A DNA stretch of 64,000 bases from Flavobacterium sp. (GTDB taxonomy: Bacteria > Bacteroidota > Bacteroidia > Flavobacteriales > Flavobacteriaceae): NCBI RefSeq assembly GCF_027484705.1, contig NZ_JAIXSL010000022.1, forward strand, positions 62,001-126,000. Reading direction: 5' to 3'. The notes under the pieces are model-generated. The model was given only the letters and a program-made list of their open reading frames with translations. It was not told the origin of the DNA and did not search any database. A program made the position numbers and the translations under genes. This document shows, piece by piece, positions 17,132 through 25,969 of the stretch (its first letter is position 1; each line of letters starts with the position of its first letter).

Positions 17132-18187
17132 TTATTTAGAGATGATTTTAAAAAGATGTTTCTTTCCGGTTTCTTCGGTAATTTGAATAAAGTATAAACC
17201 AGTCTCTAATTTAGATTGCAAAGCGATTTGAGAATGGCCCGAAGGAATGGTTTGTATCGTATTTTCGAGCAGACTTCCTGTTGCTGAATATACTTTAAGC
17301 TGAGCATTGGTCGAGGTGTTAGCCGAACTAATCTGCAACATGCCACGGTCTAAAAAGCTACTAACTTTGATAGGATTTGCTTCAAATTGATTAACGCTTA
17401 ACGGGTCAAAGCTTAATCCCTCCCAAGTCGTTGAAACGCTTACTAACCCAGCATAACCTGTAGGCATTGAGGCTGCAACATTATAATTTAAACGAAAAGC
17501 CAATCGATCGATGGCGCCATTTTGATCAAATCCAGCGGCAGTGGTAGCTGAAGGTGTCAAAGGTTCACCGGAGTTGTAATCCGGATTCACAAAAACACTG
17601 ACGACATCATCATTCGCGCCATCCAGGTTAGAATATTTAAGGATGACCAGCACATCATCTCCATAATTGCAAAGGTTGGAACTGTATGCTGTGGCATTAG
17701 CCGATGCTCCTTTTCTGATGCCAATGTTGTATCCGAAACCAGCATCTACGACCAGCATTCTAAAAGCCACCTGAGTTGGGTCGCTGTTGATGATTCGCAG
17801 AAAGTCTACCGGGGAAGCACTACTCAATGGAGCCGAAGAAAGTTTCAACACCATCCCGACATATAAATCACCATTGGTCACTACGGGGTTTATCGCTCTG
17901 GCAACACCATCCTGAACCGAAGCGATGACAATGCTCTTGGAAGCTGTGCCATAATTTAAGTAGCTCAAAGGTTGAGCAACTACTTTGGCACCGCTACACG
18001 GTTGCCCTGCACTCAAAGGCAAACAGGCTCCAATACCAACATTCGGAGCAATAGGACTGTTAGACCACGGGCCCTGGCCGCTTAATTCCTGATCTACGGT
18101 ATAGGGTGAAAAATCATCCTGAAACAGCAATTGTGCTTCTGTATCGCAAAATGCAAACAGAAGCAATAGAAGTAAAATTTTTTTCAT
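17132..18187 (-). CDS. T9SS cargo protein, second of two tandem paralogues
   Basis: 351 residues. Signal peptide KKILLLLLLFAFCDTEA, then QLLFQDDFSPY. It shares block order with the downstream gene: LFQDDFSPY near the start, a TNGDLYVGMVLKLSSA strand, VLVILKYSNLDGANDDVVSV and an AGLVSVSTTWEGLSF block before the sorting domain (LQISSANTST, AQLKVYSATGSLLEN, GLYFIQITEETGKKHLFKI). It is first in a two-gene operon closed by the terminator at 16.0 kb. The pair probably arose by tandem duplication. Confidence 0.85.
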   Translation of the reverse strand: MKKILLLLLLFAFCDTEAQLLFQDDFSPYTVDQELSGQGPWSNSPIAPNVGIGACLPLSAGQPCSGAKVVAQPLSYLNYGTASKSIVIASVQDGVARAINPVVTNGDLYVGMVLKLSSAPLSSASPVDFLRIINSDPTQVAFRMLVVDAGFGYNIGIRKGASANATAYSSNLCNYGDDVLVILKYSNLDGANDDVVSVFVNPDYNSGEPLTPSATTAAGFDQNGAIDRLAFRLNYNVAASMPTGYAGLVSVSTTWEGLSFDPLSVNQFEANPIKVSSFLDRGMLQISSANTSTNAQLKVYSATGSLLENTIQTIPSGHSQIALQSKLETGLYFIQITEETGKKHLFKIISK

Positions 18188-18289
18188 GTGTGTTAGTTTA
18201 GGGTGTAAATTTAATGCGGAACCTTTATTTAAAAAATTATTTTATAATAAAAGTTTTATCTGACTTACTTTTGCCAAAAAAGTTACACT

Positions 18290-19672
18290 TTGAATTTAGC
18301 GCAATACACGAAAGAATTCTCATACAACATCAAACTTGCTTATCCTGTGATTTTAGGAATGCTCGGCCACACGCTGATTGGTATCGTCGATAACATCATG
18401 GTTGGGAACCTCGGATCGACTGAATTGGCGGCGGTTTCTTTGGGAAATAGTTTTATCTTCATCGGAATGTCGATTGGTATTGGATTTTCCACAGCGATTA
18501 CGCCGATTATTGCGGAAGCCGATGCCGAAAATGATATTAAAAAAATCCGCGAGACGTTCCACCACGGTTTGCTTTTATGCACGATTCTCGGGCTTTCGTT
18601 GTTTTCGATGATTGTACTAGCCAAACCTTTGATGTTGCTGATGCACCAGCCTGAAGCGGTTGTGAAATTGGCTGCACCTTATATTGACTGGGTCGCTTTT
18701 TCGTTGATTCCGGTGATTGTTTACCAAGGTTACAAACAATTCGCTGACGGTTTATCGTTGACCAAATATTCGATGTACGCGATTTTCCTGACGAACATCG
18801 TGCATGTGTTTTTCAATTACGTTTTAATTTATGGCGTTTGGTTTTTCCCAAAATTAGGCGTCGTTGGCGCGGCTTTGGGTACCGTGATTTCGAGAATAAT
18901 GATGGTCGTTTTTATGCATTACCTTTTGAAATACAATAAAGATCTTGGCGCGTACTTCTCGAAGTTCAGTTTCCGTGAAATTAAAAAAACGGCGCTCAAA
19001 AAGATTATCAATCTTGGTTTTCCTTCGGCGATGCAAATGCTGTTCGAAGTGACTTTGTTCACCGCAGCGATTTGGCTTTCGGGTTCGATTGGCAAAACAA
19101 GCCAGGCCGCGAATCAGATTGCTTTAACTTTAGCCACCACGACTTTCATGTTTGCGATGGGACTTAACGTCACCGCGATGATCCGCGTGAGCAACCAAAA
19201 AGGGCTCAATGATTATAAGAATTTAATTATCGTCGCGCGTTCGATATTTCTGCTGACCATTATTGTCGAGACGATTTTCGCGGTTTTGTTCATCTTACTG
19301 CACAATTTCCTGCCGCATCTGTTCCTCAATATGAGCAATTCCGACCTTGCGATTGACAATGCGGAAGTGATTTTGATTGCGTCTCAATTATTGATTGTTG
19401 CCGCTGTTTTTCAAATTTCGGATGGCATTCAGGTTGTCGTTTTAGGGGCGCTTCGAGGATTACAGGATGTGAAGATTCCTATGTACATCACGTTTGTAGC
19501 GTATTGGATCATTGGTTTTCCCATCTCGATTTATCTCGGATTGTATACTGAACTCAAAGCAACAGGAATCTGGATTGGTTTGCTCGCCGGACTCACCGCC
19601 GCTGCTTCATTTCTGTATATTCGCTTTGCGGGATTAACGAAAAAACTGGTGCGCGAAAATCACGCAGAATAA
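18290..19672 (+). CDS. MATE family efflux transporter
   Basis: 460-residue multidrug and toxin extrusion transporter with about twelve transmembrane helices. It begins NLAQYTKEFSYNIKLAYPVI, then LGMLGHTLIGIVDNIMVGNL, the conserved first-helix region of NorM-like proteins. Other family blocks are GYKQFADGLSLTKYSM and GALRGLQDVKIPMYIT. Export is driven by a sodium or proton gradient, and drug substrates cannot be predicted. The start codon appears to be TTG, as no ATG exists before the first helix; a -7-like TACTTTTG lies at 18266-18273. It is not linked to a regulator. Confidence 0.9.
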   Translation: MNLAQYTKEFSYNIKLAYPVILGMLGHTLIGIVDNIMVGNLGSTELAAVSLGNSFIFIGMSIGIGFSTAITPIIAEADAENDIKKIRETFHHGLLLCTILGLSLFSMIVLAKPLMLLMHQPEAVVKLAAPYIDWVAFSLIPVIVYQGYKQFADGLSLTKYSMYAIFLTNIVHVFFNYVLIYGVWFFPKLGVVGAALGTVISRIMMVVFMHYLLKYNKDLGAYFSKFSFREIKKTALKKIINLGFPSAMQMLFEVTLFTAAIWLSGSIGKTSQAANQIALTLATTTFMFAMGLNVTAMIRVSNQKGLNDYKNLIIVARSIFLLTIIVETIFAVLFILLHNFLPHLFLNMSNSDLAIDNAEVILIASQLLIVAAVFQISDGIQVVVLGALRGLQDVKIPMYITFVAYWIIGFPISIYLGLYTELKATGIWIGLLAGLTAAASFLYIRFAGLTKKLVRENHAE

Positions 19673-19737
19673 AGTTTCAAGTGAAATGTAACTAAAGCAA
19701 CATTCTTCCGTAAAAACACCACATTAAAACTCTTAAA

Positions 19738-20640
19738 ATGATACTATTCATTATTATCGGAAGTATTTTATTGATCGCCAGTTTTGGCATCAGCAACAAC
19801 AGTCCCGTCGCAAAATTTTCGCCTATCTTAAAAAAGGTAGGTTTTTTTATTATCGTTTTGGGCCTTTTCTCTTCAATGTTCAAGCAGATTGATGCTGGAA
19901 ATGTTGGTGTAAAATCGCTTTACGGTAGCGTGCAACCGGACGTTTTGGAAAGCGGTTTGCATTTGATCAATCCGTTATTGGATATTACGGATTTTGACAT
20001 TCAGACGCAAAATTATACGATGTCGGCGATTCATGAAGAAGGCGCCAAACAAGGCGATGATGCGATTCGTGTTTTATCCAATGATGGATTGGAAGTAGTC
20101 ATAGATTTGACGGTTTTGTATCGCGTTTCTCCAGAAGCCGCACCGAAAATTTTCAAACAAATCGGCGTGAATTATACCGATAAGATTGTGCGTCCGGTGA
20201 CCAGAACGCGTATCCGTGACAACGCTGTTTATTACGATGCGGTGGCTTTATATTCGACCAAAAGGAATGAATTTCAGCAACGTATTTTCAAAACAATTGA
20301 AGCGGATTTCAAATCCAGAGGTTTGATTTTAGAGCAATTATTGATTCGGAACATCAATCTGCCGACTTCTGTGAAAGCCTCGATTGAAAGTAAAATTAAT
20401 GCCGAGCAAGACGCGCAGAAAATGACTTTCGTGCTTCAAAAAGAAAAACAGGAAGCCGAACGCAAAAGGGTAGAAGCGCAAGGTATCGCGGATTACCAAA
20501 GAATCATTTCAACCGGATTGTCGGACAAACAATTGCAATACGAACAGATTAAAGCACAGAAAGAACTCGCGGCTTCACCGAATTCCAAAATCATTTTTAT
20601 GAATGGAAAAAGCGCGCCGGTGATTTTATCAGATAAATAA
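19738..20640 (+). CDS. Prohibitin/SPFH (Band 7) family membrane protein
   Basis: 300 residues. One N-terminal hydrophobic hairpin (IILFIIIGSILLIASFGI and a second segment GFFIIVLGLFSSMF) anchors it. An SPFH domain at 50-230 follows (NVGVKSLYGSVQPDVLESGL, VLYRVSPEAAPKIFK, RGLILEQLLIRNINLP). A charged coiled coil near 220-260 (EKQEAERKRVEAQGIADYQR) is typical of prohibitins. Such proteins form membrane rings that scaffold or regulate proteases such as FtsH. No FtsH or HflK gene is adjacent. Repeat copy D lies downstream. Confidence 0.9.
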   Translation: MILFIIIGSILLIASFGISNNSPVAKFSPILKKVGFFIIVLGLFSSMFKQIDAGNVGVKSLYGSVQPDVLESGLHLINPLLDITDFDIQTQNYTMSAIHEEGAKQGDDAIRVLSNDGLEVVIDLTVLYRVSPEAAPKIFKQIGVNYTDKIVRPVTRTRIRDNAVYYDAVALYSTKRNEFQQRIFKTIEADFKSRGLILEQLLIRNINLPTSVKASIESKINAEQDAQKMTFVLQKEKQEAERKRVEAQGIADYQRIISTGLSDKQLQYEQIKAQKELAASPNSKIIFMNGKSAPVILSDK

Positions 20641-20674
20641 ATTAAGATAGATTCGGTCATTTGAAACCGAATGC

Positions 20675-20757
20675 CTAGCCCTGATAGTAACGGAAATCCT
20701 TTAGTTCTGGCGCTCAGAACTAAAGATTGGGAGTGAATAGCAGGTTCCCGGCTCCGA
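20675..20757 (+). repeat. Flavobacterial structured intergenic repeat, copy D
   Basis: Forward copy. Arms CCTG (20680-20683) and CAGG (20741-20744). Central hairpin CTTTAGTTCTG / CAGAACTAAAG is perfect, with loop GCGCT. The 3' end carries GGTTCCCGGCTCC as in copies A, G and I. A short tandem of CCGAATAA units follows at about 20768-20790. Confidence 0.9.
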
Positions 20758-20801
20758 ATCATCAAATAACCGAATAACCGAATAACCAAATCCACACTAA
20801 A

Positions 20802-21029
20802 ATGGAATTACCAAAATTTCTCCTCGGTGACAACACCGATTTTCCTGAAGATATCTTCATCATTCACTTGGATTATCCAAGATTCATCATCAACCTCAAA
20901 GACGATGAAGTGGAATTTTTAGAAGAAGCCGAAGACCTCGACGAAAGCGAACTCAACGCAGAAATGGAAGGTTTGATCGAACAAGCGAACGAGTTTTACG
21001 ACCGCGAAGTGAAGCGTTACGAGGAATGA
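20802..21029 (+). CDS. Small acidic conserved protein
   Basis: 75 residues, strongly acidic in the middle (DDEVEFLEEAEDLDESELNA) with a C-terminal charged helix (LIEQANEFYDREVKRYEE). There is no signal peptide or membrane segment. I do not recognise a named family, though small proteins of this type are common in Flavobacteria. Its last 34 codons recur as a decayed copy at 24376-24477, with 91 of 102 bases identical. The T9SS cargo pair starts 21 bases downstream, so these genes may share a transcript. Function unknown. Confidence 0.8.
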   Translation: MELPKFLLGDNTDFPEDIFIIHLDYPRFIINLKDDEVEFLEEAEDLDESELNAEMEGLIEQANEFYDREVKRYEE

Positions 21030-21050
21030 TGCCGAAGTAAATATATTTTT

Positions 21051-21527
21051 ATGAAATTAAAACTGCTTTTGTTTTTCTGCATTGTTTTGGCGCAAAATGA
21101 AACCTTTTCCCAACAAAACGTTGTGGCTGCCGGTGGCAATGCGCAATCTGCAAGCGGTTCTGTAAGCTATTCCGTGGGTCAGATTGATTATACGACTTCG
21201 ATTGGCGGTACGATTTCCGTGGCGCAAGGCGTACAGCAACCTTTTGAGATTTCTGTATTGGGCAACGATGCATTCCTTGACATCAATCTGGCTTTTGTCG
21301 CCTATCCGAATCCGACGGCTGATGTTTTGGTGCTCAAAAGCATCAATTATAGTATCGACAATCTTTCGTACAAACTTTTTGATCTTAACGGACGTTTGCT
21401 GCTTGAGGCAAAAATAACGGCAGATGAAACCTTCATTTCGATGGGGAACAGACCTTCCTCAAATTATTTCGTGTATGTTTTTGATGGAAACAGAAACATA
21501 AAAACCTTTCAAATAGTAAAAAAATAA
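21051..21527 (+). CDS. Short T9SS cargo protein
   Basis: 158 residues. Signal peptide KLKLLLFFCIVLAQNETFS, then QQNVVAAGGNAQSASGSVSY. The 55-residue mature segment ending in VAQGVQQPFEIS matches a short secreted module that in Flavobacteria commonly precedes a type A sorting domain. The sorting domain follows (AYPNPTADVLVLKS, LSYKLFDLNGRLLLEAKI, YVFDGNRNIKTFQIVKK). It is encoded three bases before the 919-residue secreted protein, and the two are almost certainly co-expressed. I infer that they work together at the cell surface. Confidence 0.85.
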   Translation: MKLKLLLFFCIVLAQNETFSQQNVVAAGGNAQSASGSVSYSVGQIDYTTSIGGTISVAQGVQQPFEISVLGNDAFLDINLAFVAYPNPTADVLVLKSINYSIDNLSYKLFDLNGRLLLEAKITADETFISMGNRPSSNYFVYVFDGNRNIKTFQIVKK

Positions 21528-21530
21528 TCC

Positions 21531-24290
21531 ATGAAAAAAGTCATTACTTACGTTTTCTTTCTTTTGATTTCCGCACTCACTATCGCACAAGCGCCGCAAA
21601 AAATGAGCTATCAGGCCGTGATAAGAAACAGCAGCAATGCGCTTTTGGCTTCAACGAATATCGGCATGCGGATCAGTATCTTACAAGGCTCGCCTTCGGG
21701 CAGTTCGGTTTATACGGAAACGCAGACGCCAACCACAAATGCCAATGGATTGGTAAGTCTTGAAATCGGTAGCGGAGCTGTGGTTTTTGGAAATTTTTCG
21801 ACGATCAATTGGGCCAACGGACCGTTTTATATCAAGACAGAAACCGATCCTGCGGGCGGCACGAATTATACCATTGCGGGAACAAACCAATTGTTGAGTG
21901 TTCCTTTTGCTTTGTATGCGCAGAAAAGCGGCAATGGGGAAGCCAATGGTAACGCGGTCGGCGACATCAAATATTGGAATGGGACTTCATGGGTGCTTTT
22001 ATCCATCGGGCAACCTGGGCAAGTTTTAAAGGTAACGCCAACCAATATCCCGGAGTGGTCAAACGGACAAACATCGGGTACTTTGTCAAGCGTATCAACC
22101 AATAATGTGTCGAATGTACTTGCGCAACAGGCTACCATTGAAGGGAATGTCGCCAATGGCAATGGCGAATTGGTCATCACCCGCGGATTCTGTTACGCCA
22201 CGACAACCAACCCGACGGTTTCGAATTCGGTGGTTACTTTTGGAACTGGCTTGGGTACATTCTCGGGAGATCTTACAGGTTTGAATGTAAGCACGACTTA
22301 TTACGTCAGGGCTTTTTCAACGACGATTGCAGGAACGGCTTATGGAAATGAACTGACCTTTACGACCATGAGTGGCATCGTCCAGCTTTCGACTACTGTT
22401 GCTACGGATATTTTAGGTTGTTATGCCAGTTCGGGAGGAACGATTATTACAGAAAACGGATCAGCGGTAACAAGCTCGGGCGTTGTTTTTGGTACCTCTC
22501 CGAATCCGACGACACTCAATAATGTTGCAAGCTCCAATGGAGGCACGCCTTTTACGGTACAATTATTCACGACGAATCCCAATACGCTTTTTTATTACAG
22601 GGCTTTTGCTGAAAACGCTACAGGGACCTATTACGGAAATCAATTGAGTTTCACCACTCAAAATATCACGACAACCGTTACGACTATGGTAGCTACAGCT
22701 ATTCAAACATGTTCGGCGAATGTCGGATTGACTGTGACCTCGAGTAATATATCAGCAGTGCAATCTCAGGGAGTTTGTTTCGCAACCACACAAAATCCAA
22801 CGGTCAATAATAGTTTAGGTACTGATAACGGAAGCAGTTACACTTTAAGTAATTTACTTCCGAATACGGTTTATTATGCCAGAGCCTATGCGACAACCTG
22901 TGCGACCACAACTTATGGAAACCAAATCAGTTTTACGACAAAACCAAACACAACAGTAGTTACGACTACAGCGGTGACAGGACTCAATGCTTGTTCGGTA
23001 ACATTCAATGGAAATTATACCACCAATACAGGAAATGATATCAACAGTATAGGTTTTTGTTATGGTAGAAATCCAAACCCAACACTTGGCATTGACGACA
23101 ATATAGGCACTAGTATCACCAATAATTTTTCTGCCCAGATGAATTGCCTGATTCCGGGCACCACTTATTATGTGAGGGCATTTGTTCAAAATTGCGTTGG
23201 AACTACATATGGCGCACAAGTAACTTTCACCACGCCGGCTGCAATAAATCCGGTGGTTACCACCAATTTCAACGGAGAAGTACACAGTTGTTTTACGGAT
23301 CTTCCGCTTCCGACGGTGAACAGCACAGATGCAAAATGCTACAACACCACAGGGATTTGTTTTGGTTTGACCGCCAATCCTCAACTTTTTGACACCAACG
23401 GTTATCTTCCCTATTCGAGTGCAGATTTTTATCGATTGTCAAACTTATCTCCACAAACCATATATTATGCACGGGCTTATATAAGATTATGTGATGGTAC
23501 AACGGTTTATGGAAACCAGATTACCTTTGCGACACCTCCGAAAGTCACTTCGATTACAACCAATGCGGTTACCAATATTACTTCAGGTACAGCAAAGCTG
23601 AATGCCGTAACGATTGGAAACAATATCGATAATGTGACCTCGGGTATTTGTTATGGGTTGAGTCCGAATCCGACAAGGTTAACTGATGATACCGATGTCT
23701 CTTCATCGACATTCGGAAACACTTATGATTTAGATATACAAAACCTCACAGCCAATACGACTTATTATGCTAGAGCCTACGCAAGATTTGGTTACGATGG
23801 AAATTGCCCTGAAATCCTCTATGGAAATCAGGTTACTTTTACAACCGGACCGGCAACACCGCATGTAGTAGGCCAGAATTTTGATGGCGGCATCATCATT
23901 TGGCTCAATGCAGCAGGAACAAGCGGACTCATTGCGGCCACAACCGATCAAGGCTTTGGAATTTGGGGGTGCGAAGGAACAAACATCACAGGAACAAACA
24001 CAACACAAGGAACAGGTCTGGCGAATACGAATGCCATTGTTTCAGGTTGTGCCGGGAATCATGCTGCTAAAATTTGTAATGATCTAGTGCTTAATGGAAA
24101 AAGCGATTGGTACCTGCCGTCCGAAGCAGAATTGATTTTGATTGGTCAATTGAATTATTTCCCACAAGGAAATTACTGGAGTTCCTCACAACTCAATGCG
24201 TCACAGGCCAAATTCGTAAACGGAATTACGCCGGGCATCTCAAACAAATCGGAAACGAATTTCAAGATCAGGGCGATCAGGAGTTTTTAA
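21531..24290 (+). CDS. Large secreted Fn3-like repeat protein with Lcl/DUF1566-like C-terminus
   Basis: 919 residues. Signal peptide KKVITYVFFLLISALTIA. Residues 20-130 are an N-terminal module common in flavobacterial cargo (APQKMSYQAVIRNSSNALL, then GPFYIKTETDPAGG). Residues 180-780 hold six or more repeats of about 95 residues, each with a TTNVT opening, a GFCYATTTNPT strand and a TTYYVRAFSTTIAGTAYGN closing strand, i.e. Fn3-like. Residues 790-919 contain GGIIIWLNAAGTSGLIAA, NGKSDWYLPSEAEL and NYWSSSQ, resembling the Lcl C-terminal/DUF1566 fold. No C-terminal sorting domain is present, unlike the partner gene, so its export route is less certain. Confidence 0.85.
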   Translation: MKKVITYVFFLLISALTIAQAPQKMSYQAVIRNSSNALLASTNIGMRISILQGSPSGSSVYTETQTPTTNANGLVSLEIGSGAVVFGNFSTINWANGPFYIKTETDPAGGTNYTIAGTNQLLSVPFALYAQKSGNGEANGNAVGDIKYWNGTSWVLLSIGQPGQVLKVTPTNIPEWSNGQTSGTLSSVSTNNVSNVLAQQATIEGNVANGNGELVITRGFCYATTTNPTVSNSVVTFGTGLGTFSGDLTGLNVSTTYYVRAFSTTIAGTAYGNELTFTTMSGIVQLSTTVATDILGCYASSGGTIITENGSAVTSSGVVFGTSPNPTTLNNVASSNGGTPFTVQLFTTNPNTLFYYRAFAENATGTYYGNQLSFTTQNITTTVTTMVATAIQTCSANVGLTVTSSNISAVQSQGVCFATTQNPTVNNSLGTDNGSSYTLSNLLPNTVYYARAYATTCATTTYGNQISFTTKPNTTVVTTTAVTGLNACSVTFNGNYTTNTGNDINSIGFCYGRNPNPTLGIDDNIGTSITNNFSAQMNCLIPGTTYYVRAFVQNCVGTTYGAQVTFTTPAAINPVVTTNFNGEVHSCFTDLPLPTVNSTDAKCYNTTGICFGLTANPQLFDTNGYLPYSSADFYRLSNLSPQTIYYARAYIRLCDGTTVYGNQITFATPPKVTSITTNAVTNITSGTAKLNAVTIGNNIDNVTSGICYGLSPNPTRLTDDTDVSSSTFGNTYDLDIQNLTANTTYYARAYARFGYDGNCPEILYGNQVTFTTGPATPHVVGQNFDGGIIIWLNAAGTSGLIAATTDQGFGIWGCEGTNITGTNTTQGTGLANTNAIVSGCAGNHAAKICNDLVLNGKSDWYLPSEAELILIGQLNYFPQGNYWSSSQLNASQAKFVNGITPGISNKSETNFKIRAIRSF

Positions 24291-24300
24291 AATACCGGTT

Positions 24301-24375
24301 CAGAAATTGTAAAATCGTCTTCCAAACATCCGCAATACCATCGCTGGCGTCGGAAATCTTCAACAACAGAAAGAA
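24301..24375 (-). pseudogene. meaB-derived gene fragment with internal deletion
   Basis: Bases 24301-24347 match 38693-38739 inside meaB (43 of 47 identical). Bases 24341-24375 match 38922-38956 (29 of 35). In minus-strand translation it reads FFLLLKISDA then SDGIADVWKTILQFL. In intact MeaB these two segments lie 63 codons further apart. The deletion endpoints share TCGCCGG, present at 38733-38739 and 38922-38928. There is no start, stop or flanking meaB sequence, so it is a non-functional remnant. Confidence 0.85.
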
Positions 24376-24477
24376 GCCTAAGACCTCGACGAAAGTGAAC
24401 TTAACGCCGAAATGGAAGGTTTGATTGAGCAAGCGAATGCGTTTTACGACCGCGAAGTGAAGCGGTACGAGGAATAG
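24376..24477 (+). pseudogene. Truncated copy of the small acidic gene
   Basis: Aligns without gaps to 20928-21029 (91 of 102 bases), covering the last 34 codons including the stop. Most differences are at third codon positions. One change turns a Glu codon into TAA at 24379-24381 and the stop is TAG rather than TGA. It is joined directly to the meaB fragment over a short AGAA overlap. It has no promoter or start and cannot make the protein. Confidence 0.88.
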
Positions 24478-24555
24478 TTATTAATTGATTAATTGATAAT
24501 TTTTCCGCTACGCTCCAAATTGTTTGGCTGCGGCTCGGGTGATGATTAGTAATTT

Positions 24556-25197
24556 TTAAGCCAACCCGTTCCGAATCGCATAAACTGCCAAACCTACTCT
24601 GGTTTTGAGTTCAAGTTTTTCGAACAGGCTGTCGCGATAACCTTCGACGGTTCGTGGGCTGCAGCACATTTTATCTGAAATTTCCTTGTAGTTCATTTCG
24701 GTTACGGTGTATTGCAGGAATTCCTTCTCGCGCTCGGTAATGCCAAAGGTTTTGAAATTCGCAGGCGCTTCATCGGCCAGGCTTGCGAACACTTTGCTCG
24801 CAACCCATTCGGGATAATAGGAACCGTTTTTTATTAGAGCGTTCAGGGCGCGTTCCAATTCGGTCGGATAGACGTTTTTGAGCAAGTAGCCTTTTGCGCC
24901 ATTTTTAATCATTTTGATCAGACTTTGCTCATCGTCCTGCATGCTCAAAGCCATAATGAGCGTTTCGGGATGGTTTGACTTTAACCATTTCGCGGTTTCA
25001 AAACCATCCATCACCGGCATACTGATATCCAATAAAACAATATTGGGGATGTTTTTAGGGTTTTTGAATCTCTCCTGCAATTCCTTTCCGTTTTCACATT
25101 CATATAAAACCTCGAAAGCACTAAAGTTCGCGATAATGCTCGTGATCGCTTTGGCGATGAGAATGTGGTCGTCTACGATTACTACGCTATATTTCAT
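24556..25197 (-). CDS. NarL/LuxR-family response regulator
   Basis: 213 residues. Receiver domain at 1-120 with DDH acidic pocket, phospho-acceptor Asp in LLDISMPVMDGFE and Lys in GYLLKN. LuxR-type helix-turn-helix at 145-205 (FGITEREKEFLQ, MNYKEISDKMCCSPRTVEGY). It is the cognate partner of the kinase encoded one base upstream and the last gene of a four-gene minus-strand operon. It probably controls transcription of unknown targets. Confidence 0.93.
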   Translation of the reverse strand: MKYSVVIVDDHILIAKAITSIIANFSAFEVLYECENGKELQERFKNPKNIPNIVLLDISMPVMDGFETAKWLKSNHPETLIMALSMQDDEQSLIKMIKNGAKGYLLKNVYPTELERALNALIKNGSYYPEWVASKVFASLADEAPANFKTFGITEREKEFLQYTVTEMNYKEISDKMCCSPRTVEGYRDSLFEKLELKTRVGLAVYAIRNGLA

Positions 25198-25198
25198 A

Positions 25199-25969
25199 CT
25201 ACAAAGGAATTTGAATGGTTAGGTTTGTGCCTTCGTGATTGCTTTCCAAAGTATAAATCCCGCCGATGATTTCTGCTCTTTTCTTCATGTTGTTTAGCCC
25301 AATTCCGTTGCTGATGGTTTTGGTGTCGAAACCTTTTCCGTCGTCTTTGAGATGAAGTTCAATCTGAGAATCTGTTTTGTTTAAAGCCACTGTGATGGTT
25401 TTGCAGTCGGAATGTTTGATGCTGTTCTGTAAAAATTCCTGAACAATCCTTATTAAGATGCTTTTCACTTCATACGAAAGCGCAAGTTGTTTGGCCGCGG
25501 CATTGTAATGAAATTGACATTTTTTGAAACCATTGACTTTTTCACATTCTGTCTGAAGTAAGGCCGCAATGCTTTTTTGTGCGATTGAATCGTCGGTCAG
25601 CGTTTTGGAGAGTTGTCTCAATTCTGCCAACGAATTGTTGATGATATTGCTGATGTTTTCGATACTTTCACTGATTTGCGGCGCTTTGTTTTCGTAGGCC
25701 AATTGCTGTGTGTAAAGACTGGCTAAGGTGAGTTGTTGTCCGATATTGTCATGGATTTCACGGCCGATATGCTGCATGGTTTGTTGTTGCATCTCGATTT
25801 GGGTCGATAGGAGCGCTCTTTGGTGGGATAATTTCATTTTCTGATAGTCGCTTTTTTGCAACATTACTTTCCTGCGATAAAAAATAACAAATAGTATGAT
25901 GGCCAAAATAAATATTGCGATGGCTATAGAGACAATAACTATAAAAATGATTATTTCTTTTTGCTCCAT
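25199..25969 (-). CDS. NarX-type sensor histidine kinase (HisKA_3)
   Basis: 256 residues. One transmembrane helix near the N-terminus (IIIFIVIVSIAIAIFILAII) with almost no external loop, so it does not sense through a periplasmic domain of its own. The phospho-acceptor His lies in HIGREIHDNIGQQL near residue 73, the HisKA_3 form. The HATPase domain has IRIVQEFLQNSIKHSD, KDDGKGFD and NGIGLNNMKKRA. The gene overlaps the end of the upstream membrane-protein gene by 19 bases, which implies coupled translation. I infer that the membrane protein supplies sensing. Confidence 0.92.
   Translation of the reverse strand: MEQKEIIIFIVIVSIAIAIFILAIILFVIFYRRKVMLQKSDYQKMKLSHQRALLSTQIEMQQQTMQHIGREIHDNIGQQLTLASLYTQQLAYENKAPQISESIENISNIINNSLAELRQLSKTLTDDSIAQKSIAALLQTECEKVNGFKKCQFHYNAAAKQLALSYEVKSILIRIVQEFLQNSIKHSDCKTITVALNKTDSQIELHLKDDGKGFDTKTISNGIGLNNMKKRAEIIGGIYTLESNHEGTNLTIQIPL

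Noticed and set aside
20768..20790. Tandem CCGAATAA repeat as a phase-variable element
   Set aside because: Only about three units and not inside a gene or clear promoter spacer; reported only in passing.
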